A stretch of 34,323 nucleotides of DNA from NCBI GenBank assembly GCA_030770535.1, contig JASVEC010000188.1:1-34323 (forward strand), read 5' to 3'. Under the pieces are notes generated by a model. That model did not search any database, was not told the origin of the DNA, and saw nothing but the letters and a program-made list of their open reading frames with translations. Shown in pieces: positions 24,469-34,323 of this stretch. Source of the stretch: Batkoa obscura (lineage: Eukaryota; Entomophthoromycota; Entomophthoromycetes; Entomophthorales; Batkoaceae). Both the position numbers and the translations under genes were made by a program. The first letter of the stretch is position 1, and each line of letters starts with the position of its first letter.

Positions 24469-25260
24469 ATGTTTTACAATATAAAATAAATACTAGGGAA
24501 TAAAAACTCATGTTTAAATTTAGCTTTATCTAAATAGTTGCTTTATACATTTTATTTTGTGAATAATAATAATCATTTGAAAGTAATAGTATTTCTCTTA
24601 AGCTTGTATTTAGGACTAGTCTAAACTTGGATAGATTTTTATTTAAAAAACTAATAAAATAATTCATATATGTAAATGGCTTTTTACTAGGAACTTTACT
24701 GGTGTTGGGTCCAATTTTGGGTGATAGTATTTTTGACATTTATATACATGTTTATTATTTAAAATCCTAGATTTATTTCATAATCCAGCTAAGCTGTTTA
24801 TGTCAGTTTTTGAATTTACCAGGCTTTTACTGCTAGAGTTACAACTTATTTTGAGTATTTATAAACATTATATTAACCCTCCATCTAGTTGATAAAATTG
24901 TTTATTCTATAATAGATGTTCAAAATGTCTTTTAGTGTTTTATTTTTAAGCATTTAGTATAAGATTTTCATCCCATCACAGCCATCTTGAGTAAATTTCA
25001 ATAAATCACCATAAAATTTATTTTATAATTGATGAAAGTAAATAAAATATAAAACCTTGATACAAAGTTGATCATTTTATTGTTGAACATACTAATTTTT
25101 ATAGTATTTAAATTTTTGGCCATTCATTTTTCTATTGTCAGAAATAATTTCAGTAATTCGCTAAATTGTCTTTTGAGATAGATATAGTGTGGTGAAAATT
25201 ATGTGGTTAAATGCTAATAAGATCTTTAAAACATAAATTTTCTTTCCTTCATCAACAGTC

Positions 25261-25299
25261 CATCACTTGGTGACAAATAATGTTTGCCACTAAGTAATG
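25261..25299. repeat. 17-bp-arm hairpin
   Basis: CATCACTTGGTGACAAA (25261-25277) and TTTGCCACTAAGTAATG (25283-25299) pair at 14 of 17 positions around a 5-nt loop. It lies about 290 bp upstream of the J-protein start. It could be a structured RNA, a decayed foldback element or chance. Confidence 0.5.
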
Positions 25300-25590
25300 A
25301 AAATGGCATCCTTCTGTATTCTAAAACATGCCAAACGCTTTGACGATGTGCAAAATAAACTTTGTTTTATTAATACAAAATATAAAATGAAATAAACCAA
25401 TCACTTAATTCCACTTTCGACAAAATTAAAAACTCAACATAAATTGAAGCCAATAATAGCCTCCCAGAGGATTGTGAAGAACTAGAAAGATCAAGGTTAA
25501 TTGGCTATTCATAAAGGTAAAAAAGAAAACAATTTAAGGTGAAAAATAGAGATTTAATCTAAATAATCAAAATTGTCAACAAAATATAAA

Positions 25591-26807
25591 ATGGAGGTAA
25601 ACAAAGACGAAGCAATAAGATGTTTAGCCATTGCTAAAAAGAAAGAGCAACAAGGAGATTATTCTTCAGCGTTAAAGTTTTGTCGCAAATCCATTGCTTT
25701 ATTTCCAACCGACCAAGCCAAACAATATTTGAAAATTATTGAGCCAAAAAGTAAAGAAAGCCCAGAAAAAGTAAAAGTTGAAATTAAACAAGAAAAGGAA
25801 AGTGTAAAAATGAGCAATAGTAATTCAAGTAGTAGAGCTTATACAAAAGAGCAAGTGGAAGAAGTCATTGAAATCAAGCGAAATTCAGGAGATTTTTATA
25901 AGATACTCAGGATAACTAAAGAAGCCACTGAAAACGAAATTAAAAAGGCATATAAAAAAGTAAGGAACTTTTCTTTATCTGAACTATAATTCACCTTGTT
26001 ATTAGTTAGCTTTAAAATTCCATCCAGATAAAAATAGCGCCCCAGGAGCAGACGAGGCCTTTAAACGTAATATTATTTAAAAAACAGTTGGAATAAATGC
26101 TTAAATCTTTTATAGTTGTTAGCAAAGCGTTTTCAGTACTGTCAGATCCTGACAAGAAATCAGCTTATGATAGATACGGCGGAGATCCTGAGCAACGTAA
26201 TTCCGGACCACAATATAATCCAGGATTTAGGTATCAAGAAGAAGTAAGTCCTGAAGAGTTATTTAATATGTTTTTTGGGGCTTCAAATTTCGGCCCTGGA
26301 TTTCATAGTACGTTTGTGGGACCAGATGGACGTCAATATATGCGTAGAAATCGTCAACAACCTAGAGCTAATACTACCCAATTTGAAACCAATTTTAACC
26401 TTATTCAGTTACTTCCCATTCTTTTATTACTAGTTTTTTCACTCTTTTCAACTTTATTTACACCAGCTAACTTAAGAGAGCCTGACTATACATTCGAAAG
26501 GGCACCTAGGTTTACTAAAAGTTATAATACTCAATCAAGGGGAATTACTTATTACGCTGATCCTAAAGAGATGCTTACCTTTAAATCTAAGGCAAATAAG
26601 CAGAGATTTAATCAATTTGAAAAGGATGTGGAATCGTATTATGTCAGATCAGTTTATCAACAATGTATTAACCAGAGGGATAGATTAAATAGCGAAATTG
26701 CTGAAGCAACTGGCTGGTTTGGTTGGAATAGAAATGAAAAAAGGCTGAAAGAATTAAGAAGCAGAAGATTACCAAAATGTGATGAATATCGAAGACTTAT
26801 TGGGTAA
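25591..26807 (+). CDS. ER-membrane J-protein, DNAJB12/DNAJB14 type
   Basis: Hsp70 co-chaperone; members of this type sit in the ER membrane with the J domain facing the cytosol and help ER-associated degradation. Exons 25591-25959, 26006-26066 and 26116-26807 give 373 residues. The N-terminus (MEVNKDEAIRCLAIAKKKEQ) is the helical-repeat-like segment typical of DNAJB12/14. The J domain spans about 101-165: DFYKILRITKEATENEIKKA, the HPD motif in ALKFHPDKNSAPGADEAFK, and SKAFSVLSDPDKKSAYDRYG. A single membrane span, LIQLLPILLLLVFSLFSTLF, is at about 238-260, followed by the DUF1977-like tail (YTFERAPRFTKSYNTQSRGI, YYADPKEM). The HPD motif is only visible after removing intron 1 (46 nt); it is encoded by the 61-nt middle exon. 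ATG at 25591 is the first in-frame ATG. Yeast Hlj1 is a simpler relative. Confidence 0.95.
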
Positions 26808-27407
26808 TTTTAAAATCGTGCTTTTAAAAAATGTTAGATTATCTCCTTTTACTTTAATATAATCTCTTTTTATTTTACTCATGTTATAATATGTTATTCT
26901 TTAATTATTTATTTATTTATTTAGTATGTTTTTGAAAAATAATCAGATTTGTCCAAGTAAGTGTCTTTTATAAAATAAATTTAGGAGTACTAAGTATAAT
27001 TAAGTTTATTGTTTGAATATCATGAGTTATATGAGGCAATTAAATAAGCACATTTTGGTAATAAGTAGGCTCTCACAGTTTATTTTTAATTTTGAAAGTA
27101 TTTAGTTAAAAATATTTATACGAATGCATGTTTATTATATTTATTTCTATATCAGCATACCTTGATTATAGTTTACTTCAAGTACCGTCTTTTCAGATAT
27201 TTTACACGATATATACGACATTGGTTTACTTAATATTATGAATCAATCCAAAGTCGCTAAACCATAAAGTTTTATTTGTGTATTATAAAACATTATAAAA
27301 AACTAGTCATGAAAAGTGGTGTAGTTTACTACTGTTTATTAAAATAATCATCTCAGAATAAATTTTATGGTGGCATATAAGTAAAAAGTGTTGTACACTT
27401 TATAAAA
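26808..27407. other. Convergent intergenic region
   Basis: 600 bp of AT-rich DNA between the 3' ends of the J-protein and SDHAF1 genes. Nothing beyond presumed 3' ends was recognised. Confidence 0.45.
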
Positions 27408-27699
27408 TTAATTAAACTTTACATTTTTGATGCCTTCTCCAGAGTAAATTTCTAGCTGCCTTTTACCCTTTCTTAATAAAAATTCAATGGTATTAAAATC
27501 TTTATGATCTATATTTTTATATTTATCAAACTGATATCTTGCATATTGTTTAAATGATGTCCTGTTCTCCTACAATTATTTAGTTATAAATGATTCCTTA
27601 TAATTTTATACTATTGTTTACTTCTGGCTTCAATCTTACTGCTCTTAACACAGTACGATACAATGCTAATATTTCTTTTTGCAAACCCGATTTCTTCAT
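27408..27699 (-). CDS. SDHAF1: SDHAF1/Sdh6-like LYR-motif assembly factor
   Basis: Small mitochondrial matrix protein that helps insert iron-sulfur clusters into the SdhB subunit of complex II. Two exons, 27699-27622 and 27569-27408 (52-nt intron, phase 0), give 79 residues, right for the family. The N-terminus MKKSGLQKEILALYRTVLRA matches human SDHAF1 (SGLQRQVLSLYRDLLRA-like), with the LYR tripeptide at 13-15. The second exon has the family arginine-rich IEFLLRKGKRQLEIY segment, equivalent to the VEHLLRRGRRQL-type region of SDHAF1. Both halves are too short to stand out as open frames, so the gene is easy to miss. It is divergent from the alkyltransferase gene, with 368 bp between starts. 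Confidence 0.93.
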
Positions 27700-28067
27700 T
27701 AAAATTAAAATGAAATTTTAAAAAATCATATTTTGAAAAATAGTTTAATCATTTCTGAATAAAGGTGAAATATGATTGGTTAATCAAATGTCAATTTGAT
27801 GCTTGTTGATAATTTAGATTTCATGAATTCAAAATTCAAATTGCTCTGTTGACTCATTTTAAACATAATATGGGTATTTGATTTTTTATTTTTCAAATAC
27901 AAAAATAGAAAAAATCTTTATATTAAACTCAGCAAACACAAAATCAAAAATGCCCATTTCGTGTTTAAATCAAATCAATAGTAGGATTTTTTTAAAGGAC
28001 GATTAGTAATTCTATAGCTGCGCATTTCGAATATAAATAAACACAAATTGATTATTTTTATAGAAAA
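27700..28067. promoter_or_regulatory. Divergent promoter region SDHAF1/MGMT
   Basis: 368 bp between two divergent starts, presumed to contain both promoters. Several AAAATC/GATTTTT stretches are present, but no specific regulatory element can be named. Confidence 0.4.
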
Positions 28068-28721
28068 ATGAAAACTCCTAGTAAATTAACTGAACATCCA
28101 AGAATTAAAGAGCTGAATGAGTTAATTCAAGCTTGTGGTAAATCAATTGTTATTATGACTTACAAGTATAATAAACTATATTAGATTCCTTTAACAAAAA
28201 GACAAATACAAAATTAACTTTGCATCAAATAAAAGTTCTTAGTTGCTGTATTCAGGTATAGCTTATTATTTACTATTTATTTTCGTAATATTTGTTTATT
28301 TTATAGATACCAGAAGGTAATTTGAGAGTACAAGTATAATAGATGCGTATTTTAAAATACAAATAGGCAGCTTTAGTACTTATGGGGCTATTGCTAGAGC
28401 ATTAAAGAGTTCACCAAGAGCTGGTAATTCATTTTGTTGTTTTTAAAAGCAAACTTTGTAATGTGTTTAAGTTGGTCAAGCATTAAGAAATAATCCTTTT
28501 GCGCCTACAGTACCATGCCATAGAGTCATAACTTCAGATTATAAGATTGGTGGTTTTGATGGGTATCCTTGTATAAACTAATATTGATTACTTTATTAAC
28601 TATTTAAAGTCAATGGGGCTCTGGCACGAAGATACAGGCTAAAAAAGAATTATTAACTAAAGAAGGTTTAGTTTTTAATGAGAAGTTAAAAACTAAACTT
28701 TTTATCAATTTTGAAGTTTAA
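28068..28721 (+). CDS. MGMT: O6-methylguanine-DNA methyltransferase (MGMT/Ogt), six exons
   Basis: Suicide repair enzyme that moves an alkyl group from O6 of guanine to its own cysteine. Exons 28068-28137, 28185-28255, 28307-28316, 28367-28423, 28472-28562 and 28610-28721 splice in frame to 136 residues; introns are 47-51 nt. Exon 3 is a 10-nt microexon encoding IPEG. The spliced core reads IPEGSFSTYGAIARALKSSP, then RAVGQALRNNPFAPTVPCHR and VITSDYKIGGFDGQWGSG. It contains the arginine finger, the Asn hinge and the PCHR active-site cysteine, so it is a true transferase and not the Trp-containing ATL type. The helix-turn-helix and a short C-terminal tail (KKELLTKEGLVFNEK) are present. It lacks most of the N-terminal domain found in human MGMT (207 residues) and yeast Mgt1 (188). 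Confidence 0.94.
28307..28316 (+). other. 10-nt microexon of the MGMT gene
   Basis: Between two introns ending TTTTATAG and starting GTAATTTG, the ten bases ATACCAGAAG supply Ile-Pro-Glu and the first base of Gly. They restore the family IP-x-G-x-x-x-TYG motif and keep the frame from exon 2 to exon 4. Confidence 0.85.
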
Positions 28722-29074
28722 CTAGTATAAATTTTCTTAATAAATTATATATACCACTACTATATACACACATTGTTTATATATATATATATATTATATA
28801 TGCCCTTATATTAATAGAATTGGAATAAATAAATTAAAAAATGAAAAAGCTTTTTACATTTAAATTAACGTCAAATAACATCAATTACCTAGTCTTAAAC
28901 CTAACTTGATTAAGATTGTATCTTTTTTTGACTTTGTTTAATTCTGTGCTTATATCAAAAATAGAACTATAAAGCTCATATTTACGTCACTTATAACAGA
29001 AACAGCATAAAGTGATGATTAAAAATTAACTTATCACTATTTGAACATTAGTTTCCTTTCTTTTTTTAAATAAA
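28722..29074. other. Intergenic region with TA microsatellite
   Basis: About 350 bp, with a TATATA run at about 28778-28800. It presumably contains the promoter of the downstream membrane-protein gene; a pyrimidine-rich tract (TTTCCTTTCTTTTTTT) ends just before the ATG. Confidence 0.45.
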
Positions 29075-29644
29075 ATGTTAAATCACCCAATTCGTGTTTA
29101 TTTAATAACTACTTTGCAACATACACTAGCATTAGGATTCACCTATGTATCTTTGATATTCCCTAACTGGCTAGTCTTTCGAGCACCAGAGCCTCTAGGT
29201 TTTCGTACAACTTATGGATTATTTCAAAAGTGTTCTATAATAACTAATCACTGTCGACCATTTCCAGATGAAGTTCAAGGAGATTGTAATGAAGAAGGCT
29301 TTTGTAGATTATGGTACACTGCAAGGTACACTCAACTTTTTGCTACTATTTTAGGTACTATTACCCTCTTTTTCTTCCTCTTTATACTTTTTAGTGACGC
29401 GCGTAAACAATACAAAGCTTGGCCTTTAGCTTTAGGTGCTTCTGCTGCTTATACTGTATTGCAATTGGTTTCGTTTTCTTCCATCGCTTACTTGTTTAAT
29501 AATTCTGCTGAGTTCTATATTGGAACTAACTATGATTTTTCTTTCTATTTAAATTTAGCTTCATGGTTACTTTCAGTTATTGGAGGTGCAGTAATTTTGG
29601 TTTCATTTCCATTCAGGGCTAACGGATATCAAGAAATTAATTAA
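29075..29644 (+). CDS. Four-TM claudin/PMP22-like membrane protein
   Basis: Intact single-exon frame of 189 residues with four hydrophobic spans: about 9-28 (VYLITTLQHTLALGFTYVSL), 86-106 (TQLFATILGTITLFFFLFIL), 117-137 (LALGASAAYTVLQLVSFSSI) and 158-178 (LNLASWLLSVIGGAVILVSF). The first extracellular loop has W...GLFQKC...C, with an NHC cysteine and further cysteines in GDCNEEGFC, resembling the W-GLW-C-C signature of the claudin/PMP22/SUR7-like superfamily. Similar proteins in fungi are mostly uncharacterised; a role in the plasma membrane is only inferred from topology. The product cannot be named more exactly. It is unusually intron-free for this window. Confidence 0.82.
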   Translation: MLNHPIRVYLITTLQHTLALGFTYVSLIFPNWLVFRAPEPLGFRTTYGLFQKCSIITNHCRPFPDEVQGDCNEEGFCRLWYTARYTQLFATILGTITLFFFLFILFSDARKQYKAWPLALGASAAYTVLQLVSFSSIAYLFNNSAEFYIGTNYDFSFYLNLASWLLSVIGGAVILVSFPFRANGYQEIN

Positions 29645-31525
29645 GCTACTAAAACGGAAGCCTTCTATATTATTTATTATTCATGAAATAAATATAAAAA
29701 TCCATAATTAGCTTTTTTAATTTAACATTAAATTGTATATTTATTTATTTGTTTAAGTATACTTCAAACGGAAAATCTCAAATTGTATATCATTGTTATG
29801 GTAAAATTGTATTTCAGCCTTAAATCGAGTATAGATGGAAATACCTTTCCACTTTATTGTTTTCCCATTTATGCTAGGGTAAACTTGAAAATTCTACTTA
29901 ATGTTGAAATAAAACATTATATTATCAACCCATAGCCTATTTTCTTGATAAAATAACAAATATGAATAAAAGAACATCCCATGTGTAAAACTTAGCAAAC
30001 TAAATATTTATAATATCTATTCAACAACTAAGTAATAAGTTATATTTGCATTATCCTTGAATACTTTTAACAGCTTCACAAAATACAAAGTATTATTTAA
30101 GAATTATAATTTGTAATAAAAGTTTATTTTAATCATCCTTTATAATAGTTTCACTTAACTATTATAATAATCTAGATATTTATTAACTCTGAAATTATTA
30201 TACTAAGAATATAATATTAGTAATTTAGCAAAAATAAAGAGAATAAATCATTGAAAAATCATACAAAATTATTAAATATAATCTATTATTAAAAAGTGTA
30301 TTATGATCTTATAAATAACTTTTAGCGTAATAAAGGAAATAATACAATCATTTAATTATACTTGTTTCAAATCTAATTATAAAATTAAATAAAAGATGAT
30401 TAAAATTATTATTGTAATTAGTATCTAATTTATGTACTTTGTTTCTCATTATTGAGTAAAGCGTTAAATTTTCGAATAAAGTTTTTATCAGTATTATAAT
30501 AGTTCAACTTATTTCGAAGTATCCATCATATAAATCTTCTTTAATATATTACTACATAAAGTATATTATTTTAACAAACCAAATTTTATTATTTAAAATA
30601 GAATTAATGGTTAATTTTAAATTAAGCTGTAACAAAAAAGCCACAAGAAAATTAAATTTTAATTTAATTTAATTTAAACCGGCTCGGCTAAAGGAATAAT
30701 AACGCTTAACAAGAACAGACAGTAGATGGATTTTGTGTGAATATGTATTTGATATATCTTGTGAAATGTATATTTAATAAATAGTAATAAAAATACAGTT
30801 ATAATGAAAGTGGCATAAAAAGTTGTATATTTAGTTGGTAATAAAAGTTTCTATTCCAAACAACTTTTAGTTTGAATTGATAGTTATGAAATATTTTCTA
30901 AATTAAATAACCAATTTAAATCGATAAAATGATTTCATAATGAAATCACTCTTACTAGAACCTAGAAACGTTGAAATTTAAAAATAAAAATGAGTCAAAT
31001 AAAGTTAAATCTAGTTAATAATTTAATGAAGATTTACTTCATTCAATATTTTATATGATCTGTATCAAATAACTGAGCTTCAATATTGATAGTAGCAATG
31101 ATGAAAATAAAGATAATTAAAAATATAAACGCAAATAATTCTAGGTCTGATCAAAGTATTACCGCTAAAGCTGTTCCAGCCAATAAAAATCTTTGGTATA
31201 AGACCAACTTTAAACATAAAATGGCCAGTTGAATTTATTTGGAATCTTAAATTAACACCATTGCTATAGATGTTTGCTAATTGACAATTGTTCATGTAAG
31301 AATGACCAATAGATTTTTTGGGGATGCCCAATCAAAAAGATATAATGACAAATTTAAGTAGAGAACTTCCAAATATAGTAATCAAAAATTGGATTGGTAA
31401 TCAAGGTGTAATTTTATTATGATTGAACTCAGCAAATGTTATAAATATAAAAGCAGAGACATGAATTTAGGATAAATTTAATTACTGGAAATTTCCAAAC
31501 ATTTCTAAATCATTCAAATATTCAG
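29645..31525. other. Gene-free region upstream of the kinase
   Basis: 1.9 kb of AT-rich DNA. No copy of the ~100-bp repeat was found. A minus-strand frame of 83 codons at 31080-31331 has no recognisable homology and ordinary intergenic composition, so it is not called. The kinase promoter should be near the right end. Confidence 0.5.
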
Positions 31526-32957
31526 ATGTTTGATAGTCTTCGTTCTATATTAAAAGGTTCTCCAACTAAATCAAAATTTGATAGCGTACATATGAATCAA
31601 TTACCTGATCATATAGCTGAACAGCTAAAGAAATCGAAAATCAAGCAGTTTGAATCTGTACCTTACTTGCATTTCCTTAATAAACTTGGAGAGTAAGTAT
31701 TATAATTAAATCTAACAACTAGAGACTTATATTTTATTTAGCGGTGCTTTTAGCAATGTCTATAGAGCTTATGACTCTCTTTTAGAAAAAGAGGTAGCTG
31801 TGAAGGTAGTAGATAAGCTTCATTTAAGCCCTAGCCAACGTAATTTTGTACACAAAGAAGTAGCCATTCTTAGAGCTTGTAATCATCCTAATATTGTTAA
31901 ACTCCATCACTTCCATGAAGATAAATATCATTATATGGTCTCTTTAGAATTAGTTAATGGTGGCGAATTATTCAATAAGATCATTGATCATACCTATTTT
32001 TCCGAACCATTGTGTCGCCATGTTATCTCTCAAGTAGCTGAAGGAATTAGATATCTCCATGAAGAGCAAGGTGTAGTTCATCGTGATATTAAGCCTGAAA
32101 ACATTCTATTTGAAAAAATCCCAATAATTGAAGATCCTGAACCTTATTTAGCTAAAGGATATAAAGTCCATGAAGGCCGCGAAGGTGAAGGTTATATCGT
32201 AGAGGGAATTGGTGGTGCTGGCATTGGAAGAGTTAAAATTGCTGATTTTGGACTTAGTAAAAAAGTCATGGATAAATGCACACAAACCCCTTGTGGTACA
32301 GTTGGTTATACTGCACCAGAAATCGTCAAAGATGAGCTTTACAGTTATTCAGTCGATATGTGGGCTTTAGGATGTGTTCTCTATACTTTATTATGTGGAT
32401 TCCCACCTTTTTATGATGAAGATATTAATATTTTGACCGAAAAGGTAGCACATGGCTACTTTGAATTCCTTACCCCATGGTGGGATGATATTTCTAAATC
32501 AGCCAAATCTTTAGTATCACATTTATTAGTAGTTAATCCTAAAGTTAGATATGATTGCAATAATTTGTTTACTCATCCATGGATGCGCCAAGAGAAACCA
32601 CCAATGGCTAAACGTCGTGCTGCACATTCATTAGCCACACCTATTACACCTAGTGTTACACTTAAAGCAGCTTTTGATGTTTCATTTGCAGTACAAATTC
32701 TCCAGGACGATGATACAAATCGTCGTATAGGAACCTTAGATAAAGGCACAGTTTCACTTGAAGACACAACAAACTATGAAGCACTCAATTCATTACACGA
32801 ATCTAATCAAATGAAATTGTTTAACCGTGGTATCCTTGGTGAAGAAGAGGTTGAAAAGGGATTTGCTCTTAATTTGAATAAGGCCAGTATCTTAGACAAG
32901 AGACAAAGAAAAGTAGATAAAGCCCCAAGGAAACAACCCATATCGATAGTAGCTTAA
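31526..32957 (+). CDS. SRK1: RCK2/SRK1-like Ser/Thr protein kinase (CaMK/MAPKAPK group)
   Basis: In yeasts Rck2 and Srk1 are stress kinases activated by the Hog1/Sty1 MAP kinase; a similar role is inferred here. Exons 31526-31692 and 31742-32957 (49-nt intron inside the glycine loop) give 460 residues. After splicing: glycine loop LGDGAFSNVYRAYD (about 54-67), Lys77 in VAVKVVD, VVHRDIKPEN (about 167-176), DFGLSKK (224-226 for DFG), TPCGTVGYTAPE and VDMWALGCVLYTLLCGFPPF. The family hallmarks are the insertion before DFG ending GIGGAGIGRVKIADFG (Rck2: GVGGGGIGLVKLMDFG) and FLTPWWDDISKSAK (Rck2: FLAPWWDNISSGAK). The ATG at 31526 is the first in frame and gives a 48-residue N-terminal segment; downstream lies a ~150-residue regulatory tail. 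Confidence 0.95.
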
Positions 32958-33619
32958 TTTATTTCTAACTTACAATATACTGCCCAGGGGCTACCTTATT
33001 TTGACTCCTCTAACCTATTATACTTAAAAAAAGATACTTAACTGTTTAAATTTACGTTACATTTTTTAATAAATATTTTATTCTGTAATTTATGTTTTAT
33101 TTGACAAACATTATAAATACTAAGAAATATATTTGTTTAAGAGTAGAAATAGAGAGTTTGACAAATTAATATTGATTTTTGAAACTCATAAATAAAGACA
33201 GCTTTCAAGTCAACCATTTTTTCAGCCTAGTTTAATATACTTTTCAGATTTAATTTGATTGAGTTGTTTATTCCTTAAACAAATTCAACGTATTGAAATA
33301 ACATACCAATACTAAAATAAATCATATAGTTAGGGGCCTAATTTGATACTAGTCTCAGTTAATAAATAGTTTTGTTTAAATAGCCTTCAAGTTCAATATG
33401 ACTATTTTAATTAGATAGAAAACAAGTTTGAAATTAAGTAAAAGTTGGAGAATAATAGAAAATATTTCATTTTAGTCATTGAACTAGTACTATACTATCC
33501 CTCTTCTCGATGTGATTTCGTATTAGTTATCTTACATATTTTATATATCTGATGTTTAACTGTTTCTGTATTTTTTTCTACTCATAGATTTAAATGAATA
33601 ATTAATTTGTTACTCTATA

Positions 33620-33719
33620 TGGGATGTATTTTAATGTTTAAGAGTTTTACTAACAAATTTTCCGCTTAAACAGCGCTTAAAAAATGGAAAAATAATGAAG
33701 TCGTAAAAAAACACTCCCA
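33620..33719 (+). mobile_element. MITE-like ~100-bp element, copy 9
   Basis: TGGGATGTATTTTAATG to AAAAACACTCCCA, flanked by exact TATA (33616-33619, 33720-33723). Core CTTAAACAGCGCTTAAAAAA. One of the better-preserved copies. Confidence 0.84.
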
Positions 33720-34024
33720 TATATCCTTCTTTTAAATACCTAATGGTATAACACTTACTGTCTTTAACAAATACTCCGAAAACAAAATAATAATAAGGTC
33801 TATATTAATCTCTTCGTTAAACTTTAGTTGAAAATGCTTACTTTTATGTGGACTATAGGCTTGTAGTCCAGTTCAAATAGTTATAAGGTGGATAAAAAAC
33901 AAATATAAAAATAAACAATTCTTCTCTTATATTGAATTCAAATAATTTGATACAGTCTAAATGTAAGCCAATAGCATAGGATATCCATTGACAATTACCT
34001 AATAGTACAGTACGAAGGGGCATA

Positions 34025-34121
34025 TGGAGTGTTTTTTGGCTTCATCACTTTTTCTGTCTTTTAAGCGCTATTTGAATCGAAAATTACTAGTAAGATTCTT
34101 AAACACAAAAATATATTACCA
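34025..34121 (-). mobile_element. MITE-like ~100-bp element, copy 10
   Basis: Reverse orientation: TGGAGTGTTTTTTGGCTTC to AAAATATATTACCA, core TTTTAAGCGCTATTTGAAT, with TA on both flanks (34023-34024, 34122-34123). It lies about 120 bp upstream of the tRNA gene. Open frames crossing it are spurious. Confidence 0.8.
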
Positions 34122-34244
34122 TATTTTTATAGATATACAAATTTGTTCATTTGGGTGCAGCTATTTTGAACCTAATAAATTAAATATAAACCTGAGAAGT
34201 TATTTGAATTAAATAGTAATTTTATGATGTCACGAGGAATAAGC

Positions 34245-34317
34245 GCCTTCTTGGCTCAGTTGGCAGAGCGTCCGCCTAGTAAGCGGAAGGTCATTGGTTC
34301 GATTCCGATAGAAGGCA
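34245..34317 (+). tRNA. tRNA-Thr (anticodon AGU)
   Basis: A complete 73-nt cloverleaf: acceptor GCCTTCT/AGAAGGC, D stem GCTC/GAGC, anticodon stem TCCGC/GCGGA with loop CTAGTAA (anticodon AGT), T stem ATTGG/CCGAT (one G-T pair) with loop TTCGATT, discriminator A. A-box (TGGCTCAGTTGG) and B-box (GGTTCGATTCC) are present. No intron. The Pol III termination T-run would lie beyond the window end. Confidence 0.97.
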
Positions 34318-34323
34318 CATACC

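Larger units (their letters stand above)
23320..25590. other. Gene-poor region with three repeat copies and a hairpin
   Basis: 2.3 kb between the FUSC-like gene and the J-protein gene. It contains repeat copies 6, 7 and 8 and a 17-bp-arm hairpin at 25261-25299. A 69-codon minus-strand open frame at 24530-24739 has no recognisable family and is not called. The promoter of the J-protein gene should lie near the right end. Confidence 0.55.
32958..34244. other. Intergenic region with two repeat copies
   Basis: 1.3 kb between the kinase stop and the tRNA gene, containing repeat copies 9 and 10 in opposite orientations. No protein gene recognised. Confidence 0.5.

Noticed and set aside
24530-24739. 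69-codon minus-strand open frame starting MSKILSPKIGPNTSK
   Set aside because: No family recognised, no splice partners found and low-complexity Lys/Asn/Ser content; left as intergenic.
28778-28800. TA-rich run
   Set aside because: A simple microsatellite, common in AT-rich fungal DNA.
31080-31331. 83-codon minus-strand open frame upstream of the kinase
   Set aside because: No recognisable domain and no supporting exons; expected by chance in 1.9 kb of such DNA.

Overview
This is about 34 kb of very AT-rich (roughly three-quarters A+T by eye) nuclear DNA from a fungus. The clues are short GT-AG introns (mostly 43-96 nt), a eukaryotic tRNA-Thr, and a set of fungal-type proteins: MOT1, the NuA4 subunit EAF7, a brefeldin-sensitivity/aromatic-acid-exporter-like membrane protein and an RCK2/SRK1-type kinase. 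A mitochondrial methylmalonyl-CoA epimerase is rare in Dikarya, so an early-diverging lineage (Mucoromycota including Glomeromycotina, or Zoopagomycota) is the best guess. The species cannot be fixed from the sequence.

Layout. 1-3422 (-): N-terminal HEAT-repeat half of MOT1, cut by the window edge and carrying three apparent reading-frame breaks. 4827-5882 (+): PRPP synthetase. 5883-8801: gene-free DNA with four copies of a ~100-bp transposon-like repeat. 8802-10850 (-): SEC1/Munc18 protein. 11597-12423 (+): EAF7. 12967-14277 (-): aldo-keto reductase. 14895-15628 (-): methylmalonyl-CoA epimerase. 15808-17915 (-): transketolase. 19441-23319 (+): large FUSC/DUF2421-like membrane protein. 23320-25590: gene-poor, three more repeat copies and a hairpin. 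25591-26807 (+): ER-type J-protein. 27408-27699 (-): SDHAF1 assembly factor. 28068-28721 (+): O6-alkylguanine-DNA alkyltransferase in six tiny exons. 29075-29644 (+): four-TM claudin-like protein. 31526-32957 (+): RCK2/SRK1-like kinase. 34245-34317 (+): tRNA-Thr(AGU).

The genes are ordinary housekeeping functions with no operon-like logic. They cover transcription and chromatin (MOT1, EAF7), nucleotide and pentose-phosphate metabolism (PRS and transketolase, linked through ribose-5-phosphate), mitochondrial metabolism (epimerase, SDHAF1), secretion and ER quality control (SEC1, J-protein), DNA repair (MGMT) and stress signalling (kinase). I rebuilt every exon chain by hand from splice sites and reading phase; all chains close in frame except MOT1.

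The most notable non-genic signal is a family of ten ~95-102 bp MITE-like elements. They share TGGGG...CCCCA ends, mostly TA/TATA flanks and a conserved AGCGCT core; four copies form two closely spaced inverted pairs. I see no CRISPR array, virus-derived element or gene cluster that amounts to a clearly new system.
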